Position numbers and translations under genes: made by a program. DNA of 64,000 nt from contig NZ_LLZC01000019.1 of the NCBI RefSeq assembly GCF_001461825.1, positions 248,001 through 312,000 on the forward strand, written 5' to 3'. The first letter of the stretch is position 1. Each line of letters begins with the position of its first letter. Below are positions 9,431 to 20,177 of the stretch, in pieces. The DNA comes from Bacillus velezensis. Its GTDB lineage: Bacteria; Bacillota; Bacilli; Bacillales; Bacillaceae. The notes beneath the pieces are model-generated. The model was not told where the DNA came from. It did not search any database and saw nothing but the letters and a program-made list of their open reading frames with translations.

Positions 9431-11050
9431 TCAAAGTTTGACAATCTGATGTTGGTTTTGAAAAGAAAATGGCAGATGTTTGAAGGTTGTGAAGAATTTT
9501 GGACCGTAGCGGTTCAGATAATACATCACATTCCAAATCCGTTCCTGCGGAGCGCCGAGCGGTCTGATGCTGTTTTGGATTCTTTCATAGTCACGCAGCA
9601 CAAAGCCTTCTTTTTCTTCAATTCTTTTCGTTACCGTCCGTTCTAAAAACAAGAGCTGATCTTGAATGAAAGCGGCATTCTTCTGTAAGAGCGGCTCAAG
9701 GCTTGAATCGACCTTCAGCGCTTCGTCCCTTGCGCTTTTATGGACAGCTTCAATCTGCGACTTCGCCTGCTCCATTACAGAAGAAAACTCTTCCGGAATC
9801 TGCTCTTCAAAATAAGTGTCTTTCAGGTGTCCGGTGCCGTGTTCGATCGCTTCCTGAAGCGGGATATTCCGTTCTGAAAGCTTCTTTTCAATATGGCGCT
9901 CAAGAATCGTAATGTTCAGTCTCGGCACTACCGGCGTCATGCGAAAGCCCATTAATGAGAAAGCCTGCTTCAGCTCACCCCAATAATTGATCTCCCCCGG
10001 TCCCGCGATAAACGCCAGAGTCGGGATGAGAAACTCCTGCATAAGCGGCCTTGTCACAACGTTATTGCTGAAACATTCCGGTTTTTCTTCCATATGGGTA
10101 TGAAGCTCGTCGTTCGTCCACTTCAGGTCAAGCTCCTTAATGACAAAAACGCCGTTTTCTTTTTCAATTAAGAAACGCTCTCCCTCGTGTTCGTAAAACA
10201 GATTGGCCTGATCTTTGTCCGATTCAATAATCGGGTGATAACCGGCTTCCCGCATAAGACGCTGCTGGTCTGAAACGGCTTTGGCAAGCTCATGATTGTG
10301 TTTTAAAATCTGCTGAAACATACCCGTTTCCAGCTTTTTAATCCCCGGATCTCCCGAGTTCATCAGAATAAGGCCTTCTTCTTGAAACAAGTCGGCGATC
10401 AACAGCTCAAAAAAGTCGGTGAATGTCTCTGATGAGCGTAAACATCGCTTCACGTTTTGAAGGAGTGTGTTTGTGTGATCCGTTTCCTCAAAAGCAGCGA
10501 ACACTTCATCAATCCAAGCCGCGCATTTTTCCTGATCAAGCTCGGTTTTAGCCGCCGATGTTTTTTTCCAGTACGACTGCGGCAGTTTCTGTTTCACCGG
10601 ACCTTTATTCTCTGTTGACGTATGCACAAAATTGATTTCTTCCAGATCGTGATCTTCACCCGCCACCCAGAAAATCGGAACGACAGGAATCTGTAACGCC
10701 TCTTCCTGCTGTCTGGCAAGTACGATAATGGAGATAATTTTATGTATGGTGTAAAGAGGCCCCGTTAAAAGACCGGCCTGCTGGCCGCCTACTACCGCTG
10801 CGCTTTTTGGATCTCTCAGTTTTTCGATGGAGGCCTGCATGGCGGCGGAGTGAAATTTTTCGTGATAGGAGGATAAATAATCCGCTAATTCCTCTCTGGC
10901 AAACGGCCGCGAAGACAAGTCATGGAGCCGCTTTTGCCATACGTCCTCTGAATGAATATCATAATCAAAAAATGAAGACATGTTTTCTCCATCTATATAG
11001 TGCTGCACAAACTTATTTTGACTTTTGATGGAAAGTTCAGTTAGCTGCAT
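9431..11050 (-). CDS. bshC: Bacillithiol biosynthesis cysteine-adding enzyme BshC
   Basis: BshC (YllA) is the assumed cysteine ligase that completes bacillithiol, the main low-molecular-weight thiol of Bacillus, from GlcN-malate. The 539-residue protein carries the family stretches VVGGQQAGLLTGPLYTIHK near residue 85 and PVFWVAGEDHDLEEINF-like sequence near 125, with a long C-terminal coiled coil (about 425-490). Start at the ATG at 11050 after AAAGGAAG gives MQLTELSIKSQNKFVQHYID, as in B. subtilis. The frame reads 25 codons further upstream, but that stretch holds the promoter. Monocistronic by its own promoter and terminator. Confidence 0.93.
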   Translation of the reverse strand: MQLTELSIKSQNKFVQHYIDGENMSSFFDYDIHSEDVWQKRLHDLSSRPFAREELADYLSSYHEKFHSAAMQASIEKLRDPKSAAVVGGQQAGLLTGPLYTIHKIISIIVLARQQEEALQIPVVPIFWVAGEDHDLEEINFVHTSTENKGPVKQKLPQSYWKKTSAAKTELDQEKCAAWIDEVFAAFEETDHTNTLLQNVKRCLRSSETFTDFFELLIADLFQEEGLILMNSGDPGIKKLETGMFQQILKHNHELAKAVSDQQRLMREAGYHPIIESDKDQANLFYEHEGERFLIEKENGVFVIKELDLKWTNDELHTHMEEKPECFSNNVVTRPLMQEFLIPTLAFIAGPGEINYWGELKQAFSLMGFRMTPVVPRLNITILERHIEKKLSERNIPLQEAIEHGTGHLKDTYFEEQIPEEFSSVMEQAKSQIEAVHKSARDEALKVDSSLEPLLQKNAAFIQDQLLFLERTVTKRIEEKEGFVLRDYERIQNSIRPLGAPQERIWNVMYYLNRYGPKFFTTFKHLPFSFQNQHQIVKL

Positions 11051-11097
11051 CTGTCTGGAACTTCCTTTCTCCAATAAATAGTTAGGTTTCCGAAATG

Positions 11098-11125
11098 AGT
11101 ATAGCATGTTACCGGAAAACCTCAA
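11098..11125 (-). promoter_or_regulatory. Sigma-A promoter of bshC
   Basis: Minus strand TTGAGG (11120-11125), 16-bp spacer, TATACT (11098-11103), with TG one base upstream of the -10 (extended -10). Confidence 0.7.
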
Positions 11126-11136
11126 AAGACTTTGTT

Positions 11137-12018
11137 TCAGTTTCTTTCTAACGCTTTTATGCTGCGGTGTAAAAACGTGAGATGAACGGCCGGCAATCCG
11201 CGGCTTTCCGCTTCTTTTACAAGGTAGCCGATAATCGCATCAACCTCTGTCCGCCTGCCTGCCATGATATCGACGAGCATGGAAGAATGATTTTTTTCCG
11301 TCAGTCTGCACACTTCGCAAACCTTGTTCCACGCTTTTTCTCTATCGGCGAGGCCAAGAATTGTCTCCGCTTCTTCAAATACGTTTCTCATATACTTTTT
11401 GTAAGCGTCATTTCTTAACAGCTCTCCGTTTTTCACGCGCAGCAATGCAGTTAACGGGTTGATGCATACATTTATGATCAGTTTTCCCGTTAACAGCCGA
11501 TACCAGTCGTTTTCATCATATACGGGAAAATCCCGATGCATGCCGGAAAAGATGCTTTTGATCGTTTCCGGCCGGGATGCGCTGAATACACTCCATCTTA
11601 CGGCTCCCGCTCCCGTATGTTCAACGGCATGATCTGATATCTTTTTTGCTCCGTGCTCAACAGTGCCGACATAAAGCGAATGATCTGTTTGCCAATCTTT
11701 CATGTCGTGTATGTGTCCCATGCCGTTTTGCAAAAACAGCACATTCGTCTCTTTTATCGTCTCAAGATCCCGCAGCACAGCACTGAGCTGGTGCTGTTTA
11801 ACGGCTGCGATTAAGAGGTCGAATCCGGAAGTGATGCCCGTTTGCGCTCTGCATGCCGCCGTACATTCTATTCCGTCTTTCACAAGCCGTATACCGCCTG
11901 AGTTAATCGCATCAGCCTGCTCCGTCCGCCGCGTAATGACCGTTACCTGATGGCGGGACGATAAGTAGTAAGCACATAAAAGGCCTACCGCTCCGCCGCC
12001 GATAATTCCGATTTTCAC
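11137..12018 (-). CDS. panE: Putative 2-dehydropantoate 2-reductase (PanE family, YlbQ)
   Basis: PanE reduces 2-dehydropantoate to pantoate with NADPH in pantothenate and coenzyme A synthesis. Shown by the N-terminal nucleotide-binding motif GIIGGGAVGLL, the LFLQNGMGH motif near residue 95 and the C-terminal KLIINVCINPLTAL helix near 190, which carries the catalytic lysine and asparagine region. The start is the GTG at 12018 with AGGGTG upstream, giving 293 residues and MKIGIIGGG; thirteen upstream codons are in frame but lack a site. Pantoate supply fits with coaD nearby, though they are separate units. Substrate is inferred from family. Confidence 0.88.
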   Translation of the reverse strand: MKIGIIGGGAVGLLCAYYLSSRHQVTVITRRTEQADAINSGGIRLVKDGIECTAACRAQTGITSGFDLLIAAVKQHQLSAVLRDLETIKETNVLFLQNGMGHIHDMKDWQTDHSLYVGTVEHGAKKISDHAVEHTGAGAVRWSVFSASRPETIKSIFSGMHRDFPVYDENDWYRLLTGKLIINVCINPLTALLRVKNGELLRNDAYKKYMRNVFEEAETILGLADREKAWNKVCEVCRLTEKNHSSMLVDIMAGRRTEVDAIIGYLVKEAESRGLPAVHLTFLHRSIKALERN

Positions 12019-12122
12019 ACTGTCACACCCTATATCTGCATTTTTCCATATTATCATAGCAGAAGCCGCCGCAAATTACTTCAATTTCGTTTTGAGCAAA
12101 AAGACTGGCAAGCATATTATAG

Positions 12123-12151
12123 TTGGAATTTTCAATTAAAGCGTTTACAAT
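12123..12151 (+). promoter_or_regulatory. Sigma-A promoter of ylbP
   Basis: TTGGAA, 17-bp spacer, TACAAT. It lies about 30 bp before the ribosome binding site of ylbP. Confidence 0.65.
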
Positions 12152-12180
12152 AATGGTAGAACACAACAAAGGGGGAGTTT

Positions 12181-12663
12181 GTGTTGAAAATAGAGCGACT
12201 GCTCATCAACTTTAAGACACTCGAAGAATTTAAAAGGTTTAAGGAATACGGGATGCAGGAGCTGTCGATGCTTGAAGATCTTCAGGATAATATCATTGAA
12301 AATGACAGCACCTCGCCTTTTTACGGGATTTACTTCGGGGATAAACTAGTGGCGAGAATGAGTTTATATCAGGTAAACGGAGGTGCGAATCCGTATTTTG
12401 ATCAGCGTCAGGACTTTTTGGAACTTTGGAAGCTTGAGGTTCTTCCGGGCTATCAAAATAACGGATACGGAAAAGCGCTTGTTGATTTTGCAAAATCCTT
12501 CAGAATGCCGATCAGGACAAATTCACGCATGAAATCAGCAGATTTCTGGGATAAGATGAATTTTGAGCCCGTTAAATATGATATGGCGCGTGATAAAGGA
12601 GAAAATCCTTATATCTGGCATCCCGATATGGACGGTGAAATGACATCCGGAGAAACGGCATAA
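12181..12663 (+). CDS. ylbP: GNAT-family N-acetyltransferase YlbP
   Basis: A GCN5-type acetyltransferase of unknown substrate. The acetyl-CoA loop appears as LEVLPGYQNNGYGKAL near residue 90 (the Q/RxxGxG/A-type motif). 160 residues, nearly identical in length to B. subtilis YlbP. The start is either the GTG at 12181 or the TTG at 12184, both behind AAAGGGGGAG; I use the GTG because it gives the B. subtilis length. Convergent with gerR, with a shared hairpin between. Confidence 0.88.
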   Translation: MLKIERLLINFKTLEEFKRFKEYGMQELSMLEDLQDNIIENDSTSPFYGIYFGDKLVARMSLYQVNGGANPYFDQRQDFLELWKLEVLPGYQNNGYGKALVDFAKSFRMPIRTNSRMKSADFWDKMNFEPVKYDMARDKGENPYIWHPDMDGEMTSGETA

Positions 12664-12698
12664 TAAAAAACCGGCGGGGCGCCGCCCCCAGGCCGGTT
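12662..12698 (-). terminator. Terminator after gerR (also faces ylbP)
   Basis: GC-rich stem AACCGGC / GCCGGTT with an internal GGGGGC/GCCCC pairing; on the minus strand it is followed by TTTTTTATT. The plus-strand side has a weaker T tract. Confidence 0.75.
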
Positions 12699-12702
12699 CA
12701 TT

Positions 12703-13278
12703 TTACAGGCTCTGCGCCGATTTTCTGTCGTCTTCTTTTGAATTGACCATCCTTCTCGCTCTGTCCATAATGTCAATTAGCGCTTTATAATCTTCTTCCG
12801 TCATCTCCAGCTTGTTTCTCAAGCTTTCATTTTCCTCACGCAGATCCTCGACTTCTTTTTGCAGCGCGGTCAGCTGTTCTGTGAGTTTTTCTTTTTCATG
12901 ACGCACATCCGCTGCGGCCGGCGACTCTTTAAATTGCTGCAGAAACAAAATGACATCATCAATGGACAGCTCTTTTTCTCCTTCCGCCCTGCGGATCGGA
13001 GGCTGTTTGACGGTTCCCGGCATATTGGCGGAATGCACCCCGATCTGCTTTCTTAATTCCTTCCGCTGTTTTTTCGCCAGTTCTATCCCTGACTGATATT
13101 GTTTTCTGACATAAGAATTCCATCTGAACCCGCAGGCGGCAGCCGTTCTCGTCAGCGCTCTGCCGACTTCTTCAAAAGCGGAAAGCTGGGTCCCGCCTTC
13201 CCGAATATGCCTGAGCACCACTTCGGCCAGCAGCAAATCTTCATCTTGCGTCCACGCGTCTTGTCTCGTTATCGTCAA
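12703..13278 (-). CDS. gerR: Sporulation regulator GerR (YlbO), RsfA family
   Basis: GerR is a mother-cell transcription factor made under sigma-E that represses or adjusts part of the sigma-E and sigma-K regulons. The N-terminal Myb/SANT-like DNA-binding region shows TRQDAWTQDEDLLLAEVVL and the RTAAACGFRWNSYVRKQY stretch (about residues 3-70), typical for the RsfA/GerR family. The C-terminal third is a Glu/Lys-rich coiled coil (about 130-180). The best start is the TTG at 13278, six bases after GGAGGGAG; upstream codons overlap the promoter. 191 residues. Confidence 0.88.
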   Translation of the reverse strand: MTITRQDAWTQDEDLLLAEVVLRHIREGGTQLSAFEEVGRALTRTAAACGFRWNSYVRKQYQSGIELAKKQRKELRKQIGVHSANMPGTVKQPPIRRAEGEKELSIDDVILFLQQFKESPAAADVRHEKEKLTEQLTALQKEVEDLREENESLRNKLEMTEEDYKALIDIMDRARRMVNSKEDDRKSAQSL

Positions 13279-13312
13279 TCGTATCTCCCTCCATATTTGC
13301 TCATTTACCTCA

Positions 13313-13341
13313 TACATATGCCGCTGATAGATTAGATAGAC
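13313..13341 (-). promoter_or_regulatory. Candidate sigma-E promoter of gerR
   Basis: Minus strand GTCTAT (13336-13341), 15-bp spacer, CATATGTA (13313-13320). Matches the sigma-E pattern only partly; the known regulation of gerR supports it. Confidence 0.45.
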
Positions 13342-13387
13342 TACTGGGGCTCACAATTTTTTCGGCGGAAGCAGGCCGGAGGGGCAA

Positions 13388-13432
13388 AAAAAAAAGAAAA
13401 GCGCAGGAACCGAGATTCCCGCGCTTTTCTTC
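13388..13432 (-). terminator. Terminator after rpmF
   Basis: Long minus-strand stem (AAGAAAAGCGCGGGAA pairing with TTCCTGCGCTTTTCTT) followed by a run of T. Confidence 0.88.
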
Positions 13433-13437
13433 ATACA

Positions 13438-13638
<201 letters not shown>

Positions 13639-14157
13639 TTAAGATTCATCATCTTGTGTTAAGAGCTTTTTCAGATCCGCAAGTCTGGGGTCGATTTGAT
13701 TTTTCTTGTCTTCCTCAGAAATCACTTGCCAATCCTTCCCCACTTGGGGAGCGGCTCCTTCTTTTTGTTCAGTTTCACAAAAGACTTGCATAGGAATTTC
13801 TAAAAGAATCTCTTCTTTTACGATCGGAGTTAAGTCGACGGTATCGTCTTCAGCAATATGAACGTCCTCATCTTCTATATCATCCGACTTATGAAATCTA
13901 AACAGTTCTTTTGTCGCGATTGTAAATGGATACGGCACATCAACTAAAGTTCTTGAGCACGGCAAAACCATTTCGCCTGAAATCGTAAAGTCAAACGAAA
14001 CTTGCTTGGATTCAATCTCCGCGCGGCCCTTCACCTGGACGGGAGAAATGCGGCGGATGTCAGAATTCAATTTTGTCAGCTCATTTAACTCAACTGTTTC
14101 ATCAAATTCAAAGCTCTTTTTCGCCATTTGATGAAGCTGATAAATCGTCCATTTCAT
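13639..14157 (-). CDS. ylbN: DUF177 (YceD) family protein YlbN
   Basis: Member of the YceD/DUF177 family found directly before rpmF in most bacteria; the plant and bacterial homologues are linked to 23S rRNA processing, but the molecular role in Bacillus is not settled. 172 residues from the ATG at 14157 after GAGGTG. The CSRTL and VPYPF stretches near residue 75 are conserved family sequence. The C-terminus is highly acidic and ends in a short DPRLADLKKLL helix. It leads the ylbN-rpmF operon behind a consensus promoter, which fits high expression with ribosomal proteins. Confidence 0.92.
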   Translation of the reverse strand: MKWTIYQLHQMAKKSFEFDETVELNELTKLNSDIRRISPVQVKGRAEIESKQVSFDFTISGEMVLPCSRTLVDVPYPFTIATKELFRFHKSDDIEDEDVHIAEDDTVDLTPIVKEEILLEIPMQVFCETEQKEGAAPQVGKDWQVISEEDKKNQIDPRLADLKKLLTQDDES

Positions 14158-14187
14158 TTGTATCACCTCAGGAAAGCAACAAACATG

Positions 14188-14216
14188 ATTATAGCTTTTC
14201 AGAATGTTTTTGTCAA
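14188..14216 (-). promoter_or_regulatory. Consensus sigma-A promoter of ylbN-rpmF
   Basis: Minus strand TTGACA (14211-14216), exactly 17 bp, TATAAT (14188-14193): a perfect sigma-A promoter, 30 bp before the ylbN start. Confidence 0.92.
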
Positions 14217-14256
14217 TATTTTTTCTTTACAGCATAATGCCGCCGTCATGCAATCG

Positions 14257-14285
14257 TTGACAGCCGGATAGGCTATGCATACACT
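14257..14285 (+). promoter_or_regulatory. Sigma-A promoter of tmcAL (ylbM)
   Basis: TTGACA, 17-bp spacer, TACACT, divergent from the ylbN promoter. Confidence 0.75.
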
Positions 14286-14365
14286 AAACGAAACGGACTA
14301 AAATATGCACTTCATTTGCAAATGTACCACACGAAGCAAAACATAGCAAGAAAGGCGGGACAAAT

Positions 14366-15613
14366 ATGAAAGCAGTCGGCCTGGTTGTTGAATATAATCC
14401 CTTTCATAACGGACACCGCTATCATGCGGAACAAGCAAAAATCAAAACGGACAGCAGCGTCGCGGCGGCGGTGATGAGCGGCCCTTTTTTGCAGCGCGGG
14501 GAACCGGCCGCCGTCTCAAAGTGGGCCCGGACAAAAATGGCGCTGGAAAACGGCGTGGATATCGTCATTGAGCTCCCTTATATATATGCCGTACAAAAAG
14601 CGGAATTATTCGCGCGCGGCAGCGTTTCGCTTCTTCATCATTTAGGATGCAGCAGCTTGTTTTTCGGCAGCGAAAACGGGCGGATCGAACCCTTTATTGA
14701 AGCGTCTGAAGCGTTCAGCCGAAAGGAAGATGACTGCAGCCTGATTCTGAAAGAGGAGCTGAAAAAGGGTCTCAGCTATCCGGCCGCCGCCTCAAAAGCT
14801 TTTTCACACATATTCAAAGGGCGGGACATGCTCGATTTGTCCAAGCCGAACAATATTCTCGGTTTTCACTACGTTAGAGCGATACACACCTCCGGTTCCG
14901 CTATGAAGCCTTATACAACAGCCAGAATCGCTTCCCAATATCATGACGCCGAGCTTCCCGGAGATAACAGCCGGATAGCCAGCGCAACAAGCATCCGGAG
15001 AGCGCTGATAGAAAAAGGAACGGCGGCCGCAAAGAGCTTTCTCCCGGAAGCATCTGCGCGTCAGCTGGAGGCATACAGAAATTCATACGGAATATGGCAC
15101 AGCACGGAAGACTATTTTTCATATGTAAAATACAGCCTCAGCACTCTTTCCGCTGAAGAATTGAGCCGAATCTATGAAGTGGAAGAAGGCCTTGAGCACA
15201 GAATTCTGCGCACCATCAGACAAGCCCGATCCTATCGCGAAATGATGGAACGATTGAAAACAAAACGATACACGTGGACGAGGCTGCAGCGGATGAACAC
15301 GCACATTCTGACACGGACGAAAAAAGAAGACATGCATCGGCTCTTGCAGCCTTCAAGCGCTCCTTATATCCGTCTTCTCGGAATGACGAAAAAAGGACAG
15401 GCGTACCTGTCGGCAAAGAAAAAAGAGCTTACCGCACCTCTCGTCAGCAAGCTCTCTTCTTTCTCTCATCCCGCTCTGGATCTGGACATACTGGCGGGAC
15501 GGGTTTACAGCCTGCCGATAAAAGAACCTGAACGCACATTGTTTGAGAAGCAGGAATTTTCACAAGCCCCGATCCGCTATGATGAAGACGAAAAGCGTTT
15601 TTTGAATGCGTAA
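14366..15613 (+). CDS. tmcAL: tRNA(Met) cytidine acetate ligase TmcAL (YlbM)
   Basis: TmcAL makes N4-acetylcytidine at the wobble base of elongator tRNA-Met, activating acetate with ATP. It is a nucleotidyltransferase-like protein: the HIGH-type motif is EYNPFHNGHRYH at residues 9-20, followed by VMSGPFLQRGEPA near 37. 415 residues, the usual length. ATG with AGAAAGGCGGG upstream. The C-terminal half (about 250-415) is the tRNA-binding part, rich in Arg and Lys. Single-gene unit. Confidence 0.93.
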   Translation: MKAVGLVVEYNPFHNGHRYHAEQAKIKTDSSVAAAVMSGPFLQRGEPAAVSKWARTKMALENGVDIVIELPYIYAVQKAELFARGSVSLLHHLGCSSLFFGSENGRIEPFIEASEAFSRKEDDCSLILKEELKKGLSYPAAASKAFSHIFKGRDMLDLSKPNNILGFHYVRAIHTSGSAMKPYTTARIASQYHDAELPGDNSRIASATSIRRALIEKGTAAAKSFLPEASARQLEAYRNSYGIWHSTEDYFSYVKYSLSTLSAEELSRIYEVEEGLEHRILRTIRQARSYREMMERLKTKRYTWTRLQRMNTHILTRTKKEDMHRLLQPSSAPYIRLLGMTKKGQAYLSAKKKELTAPLVSKLSSFSHPALDLDILAGRVYSLPIKEPERTLFEKQEFSQAPIRYDEDEKRFLNA

Positions 15614-15644
15614 AAAAAGCACCTGACTGTATCAGGTGCTTTTT
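15613..15644. terminator. Bidirectional terminator between tmcAL and ylbL
   Basis: Stem AGCACCTGA / TCAGGTGCT flanked by A and T runs on both sides. One arm contains the last codons and stop of ylbL. Confidence 0.88.
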
Positions 15645-16654
15645 ACTTTCATCTGATCCAAATAGTCAAGTGCGTCCTGCATGGTGTCGACAGGGACGAT
15701 CTTCATATCGGACTTGATTGCTTTCGCCGTTTTTACCGCATTTTTGTAATCAGAATTTTCAGCTCCGTTTTGATTCGGCGCAAAGAAAATATCTTTTCCC
15801 GCTTTGTCTGCGGCGACGACTTTCTGATCGATTCCGCCGATCGGTCCGACTTTGCCGTCCACGTCGATTGTCCCCGTTCCGGCTATATTATAGCCTTTTG
15901 TTTCGTCAAGTTTTGTCAGCTGGTTGTAAATTTCTAAAGACATCATGAGACCCGCAGAAGGCCCGCCGATGTTTTCAATGCTGAAATGAAGATCCGGCTT
16001 CACTTTCACGTTCCGGTCCGTATATAATGCGACGCCGATTCCCGCTCTTTTCGGGTCGTCCGGGAAGGATTTCAGCACAATGTCAACGGTCTTTTCTTTC
16101 GTGTCCCGTTCAATGTGAAACGTTACTTTTTCCCCCGCTTTTTTGCTGCTGATATAATCAATCAGCTTTTCAGCGGAATCATATGTTTTCCCGTCCGCGC
16201 TGATGATTTTATCACCGACCTCTATTTTTCCTTTTGCCGGCATGTCAGAGACGACTGAGCTGGCATAAATGCCGTTAAATGAGTATTTCACCTGTTTCCC
16301 GGCTTTTTGATAAGCGGCAATGACCGCGTTTTCTTGGGAGCTTTTCATCATTTGCAGCTGGCGCTTCATATAATCCGAGTCCGATTCGCCCTCTTCTTTT
16401 ATGCTTTCGTCAGGGACGATTTCATCGTAAGGATGCACTTTCGCCCAAAGATATGTATACGGATTGGCGGGGCCTACTTTGACAGTCATCAAGGAAAGGC
16501 TTCCTTTTTCAGGATAGCCTCCGTCCACCTTAATCAGCGGTCTCAGCTCTGATGCTTCTCCCGGCTGTGTGATGTAATACGGAAGCTTAATAAATGTAAC
16601 AGCGATTAATAAGATCAGGATGATAAACACCCAGCGAAAATGTTTTGCTTTCAT
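15632..16654 (-). CDS. ylbL: Membrane-anchored PDZ and Lon-like protease YlbL (DdcP)
   Basis: YlbL is a membrane protease which in B. subtilis, with CtpA, degrades the SOS division inhibitor YneA during recovery from DNA damage. It has an N-terminal membrane segment (about residues 8-25) facing the extracellular side. A PDZ domain (about 125-200) is followed by a Lon-type S16 protease domain whose catalytic Ser sits in [12 protein letters not shown] near 235, with a Lys in the [10 protein letters not shown] stretch near 280. 340 residues. The ylbK stop lies 5 bp upstream, so the two are probably one operon. Confidence 0.9.
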   Translation of the reverse strand: MKAKHFRWVFIILILLIAVTFIKLPYYITQPGEASELRPLIKVDGGYPEKGSLSLMTVKVGPANPYTYLWAKVHPYDEIVPDESIKEEGESDSDYMKRQLQMMKSSQENAVIAAYQKAGKQVKYSFNGIYASSVVSDMPAKGKIEVGDKIISADGKTYDSAEKLIDYISSKKAGEKVTFHIERDTKEKTVDIVLKSFPDDPKRAGIGVALYTDRNVKVKPDLHFSIENIGGPSAGLMMSLEIYNQLTKLDETKGYNIAGTGTIDVDGKVGPIGGIDQKVVAADKAGKDIFFAPNQNGAENSDYKNAVKTAKAIKSDMKIVPVDTMQDALDYLDQMKVKST

Positions 16655-16659
16655 ATGAG

Positions 16660-17439
16660 TTAGCCCTCCCAGTTCTCTATTTCTTGTTTAATCCGGCCGA
16701 TCATCCGGTCTGCGGCTTCTTCGCCCGCTGTGATCATATGATCAATGTTGGCAAAAGAACTTGAGCTGAATGATTCAAGAGAAGGGCGGATCATGACGTC
16801 TGCGGCAATGGTCTGGTGACGGACCAATTCATTTTGCAGTATATCCATACTTTGCATGATTACATCAAAAATATGTGCCGCCTTTTCCGTTTTTTTCACC
16901 CGGGATACGTCAGAGGCGATGACGATATCAGCACCCATATCTTTTACGGCGGAAACCGGGATTCTGTCGACCACCGCGCCGTCGACTAACATACGTCCGT
17001 TCATTTTTTGCGGGACGAAAACGCCCGGTATGCTGATGCTCGCACGGACGGCTTCGGACACTGAACCTTTCGTAAAAACGAGTTTTTCGCCGGTCTGAAG
17101 GTCGCAGGCCACGATGCCGAGCGGGATCCGCAGTTCTTCTATCGGCTTGCCGTACGTATAGGCATGAACGAGCTGCCTGATGCGGTCTCCTTTTAAAAAA
17201 CCAAGCCTCGGCATCGTATAATCCGCGTACAGCCGCCGCTTAAATGCTTTAGCGACTTTTTTCATCGTGGCCACGTCATGCCCGGCCGCATAAAAGCTCC
17301 CGACTAATGCTCCCATGCTGCTGCCGGCAATCATATCAATTGGAATCTGATGCTTATGTAAACTGGATAACACTCCGAGATGAGCGATGCCTCTTGCCCC
17401 TCCCGAACCTAACGCTAACCCGATTGTAGGTTTGGCCAA
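16660..17439 (-). CDS. ylbK: Patatin-like phospholipase family protein YlbK
   Basis: A patatin/RssA-type acyl hydrolase, probably acting on lipids at the membrane; the substrate is unknown. The oxyanion loop GSGGARG lies near residue 10, the nucleophile in GSSMG near 42, and the catalytic Asp in DGAVVDRIP near 155, so the Ser-Asp dyad is complete. I choose the TTG at 17439, nine bases after AGGGGG, giving [14 protein letters not shown] and 259 residues. Two upstream ATGs in frame have no good site. Cotranscribed with ylbL. Confidence 0.88.
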   Translation of the reverse strand: MAKPTIGLALGSGGARGIAHLGVLSSLHKHQIPIDMIAGSSMGALVGSFYAAGHDVATMKKVAKAFKRRLYADYTMPRLGFLKGDRIRQLVHAYTYGKPIEELRIPLGIVACDLQTGEKLVFTKGSVSEAVRASISIPGVFVPQKMNGRMLVDGAVVDRIPVSAVKDMGADIVIASDVSRVKKTEKAAHIFDVIMQSMDILQNELVRHQTIAADVMIRPSLESFSSSSFANIDHMITAGEEAADRMIGRIKQEIENWEG

Positions 17440-17618
17440 CGCGACGAACCCCCTAATAGACATCCTATACATGAATTCTATGGTCTAAATTGAACCCCTA
17501 TGCTCGTATATTAGTACAGGATGACAAATAGGTACTTGCCCGGCCGCCTTTAAGGTCTGTTCTATATTTTATCATGATATAAATGTCAGTGTGCAATTTT
17601 AGCATCGGGGAGGTAAGA

Positions 17619-18836
17619 ATGAATTTGTCTAAGTTTCATACATTTTTGATTTCATTGTTTTTCATTTTTTTAACGGCGACGGTTATTTCACACCCTCAGG
17701 CCTCATTCGAAGCCTCCAAAACCGGTCTTTCCATGTGGTGGGAGGTAGTTTTTCCTTCATTGCTTCCGTTTTTTATTCTATCTGAGCTTTTAATCGGATT
17801 CGGCATTGTCAAGTTTGTCGGCCTTTTACTCGAACCCTTTATGCGTCCCATTTTCAGAGTGCCCGGGGTCGGCGGATTTGTACTGGCTATGGGCATGGCT
17901 TCAGGCAATCCGGCCGGCGCGAAGCTGACTGCACGGCTGCGCCAGGATAAACAAATCTCCAGAGTAGAGGCTGAACGCCTCGTCTCTTTTACCAATTCAT
18001 CCAATCCGTTATTTATATTCGCTGCTGTGGCAGTCGGCTTTTTTCATAACGCGTCTCTCGGCATTCTGCTGGCATCGGCTCACTATCTCGGAAACATCGC
18101 CGTCGGCCTGACGATGCGTTCATACGGACGGAAAGAAGAAGCGGCGTATACTGGTAAAAAGACGATCGCTCTCCCTTCTCTGAAGGAAGCATTTCTGGCC
18201 CTCCACAAGGCGCGGCTTTCGGAAAAGCGGCCGCTCGGAAAAATTTTGGGCGACGCCGTCACCTCTTCTGTACAAACCTTGCTGATGGTGGGCGGTTTTA
18301 TTATATTGTTTTCGGTTTTCAGCCGGTTATTATCAATCGTACAAGTCATGGATGTGCTTTCTGTATTTACAAACGCGCTGCTTTCGCTTTTTCATCTTCC
18401 GGCAAATCTGGACATCCCTCTTATCAGCGGGATGTTTGAAATTACACTTGGGAGCAAACTGGTCAGTGAAGCTGATGCCGACTTGCTGCCGAAAGCCATG
18501 ATTGTGAGTTTTATTCTCGGGTTCAGCGGCCTTTCCGTACAGGCCCAGGTAGCCGGCATTTTATCGGAAACAGATATCCGCTTTAAACCATTTTTCGCGG
18601 CGCGTATCCTTCAGGGCATTTATGCCGCACTCTTTATTCTCTTACTGTGGAAGCCGCTTTACCTTGCATTGGACGAACCTTACCAGTCCGTATTCCTCCC
18701 TTTCCGCGATCAGGAAGCGGTATCTGCTGCCGTCAGCGGATGGAATACACTTGTTGAAACCGGACCCGCCATCACGCTGACAGCTCTCGCCGTATACGCA
18801 TTGATTTATTGTTACAGGCTGTCAGCACGGACAAAA

Positions 18837-18845
<9 letters not shown>
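17619..18845 (+). CDS. spoVV: Sporulation integral membrane protein SpoVV (YlbJ)
   Basis: SpoVV sits in the outer forespore membrane and passes dipicolinic acid from the mother cell towards the forespore, ahead of the SpoVA channel. It is a nucleoside-recognition (Gate domain) type transporter with about 8-10 membrane segments. Conserved loops include GMASGNPAGAKL near residue 93 and TNSSNPLFIFAA near 127. Start is the ATG at 17619 with GGGGAGGT upstream, giving 408 residues; an upstream ATG at 17583 is rejected. An A/T-rich stretch before it may hold a sigma-E promoter, but I could not assign one. Confidence 0.9.
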
Positions 18846-19905
<1,060 letters not shown>

Positions 19906-19975
19906 TATTCACACCACTTTTTCTGAAAACTTTGATGTTTCTCATCGGCTGAGCCGTTATGTATCAAAACAATCC

Positions 19976-20113
19976 CTATCTTATCATAAAGCATTCTTTC
20001 AAACAATGAACGTGAAACCGTGTATACATATTCACATTCCTGTCAAGACTAAGTGTAACAGCATCAATGAATGATGTTGTTGCCAACCGCGGAGAAGACT
20101 TACGTTTCCCCAT
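19976..20113 (-). CDS. Possible small protein, 45 residues, unknown
   Basis: I do not recognise this product. A minus-strand ATG at 20113 opens 45 codons ending in TAG at 19976. The ATG is six bases after a GGAGGA site that sits in a long purine-rich stretch, which is unusually strong for chance. The predicted peptide starts MGKRKSSPRLATTSF, is basic, has no membrane segment and two cysteines near the C-terminus. It fills the otherwise gene-free 298-bp gap between ylbG and rsmD. No promoter of its own is clear; it could be read from ylbG transcription past a hairpin. It may be non-coding; the call rests on the ribosome binding site alone. Confidence 0.35.
   Translation of the reverse strand: MGKRKSSPRLATTSFIDAVTLSLDRNVNMYTRFHVHCLKECFMIR
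19978..20006 (-). promoter_or_regulatory. Sigma-A promoter of rsmD-coaD
   Basis: Minus strand TTGTTT (20001-20006), 17 bp, TAAGAT (19978-19983). It overlaps the 3' end of the small ORF at 19976-20113. Confidence 0.55.
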
Positions 20114-20151
20114 AAGTTCTTCCTCCGGTTTCTCCTCTCCCTTTTCCTTCT

Positions 20152-20167
20152 CCTTAACTTGTTAAGG
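20152..20167. repeat. 16-bp perfect palindrome upstream of the small ORF
   Basis: CCTTAAC-TT-GTTAAGG. Two-fold symmetric, 38 bp upstream of the ATG at 20113; could be a regulator site or chance. Confidence 0.4.
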
Positions 20168-20177
20168 AATAGAAGGA

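Noticed and set aside
9431..11125. bshC start at 11125
   Set aside because: The first 25 codons cover the sigma-A promoter; the ATG at 11050 has the ribosome binding site and the known N-terminus.
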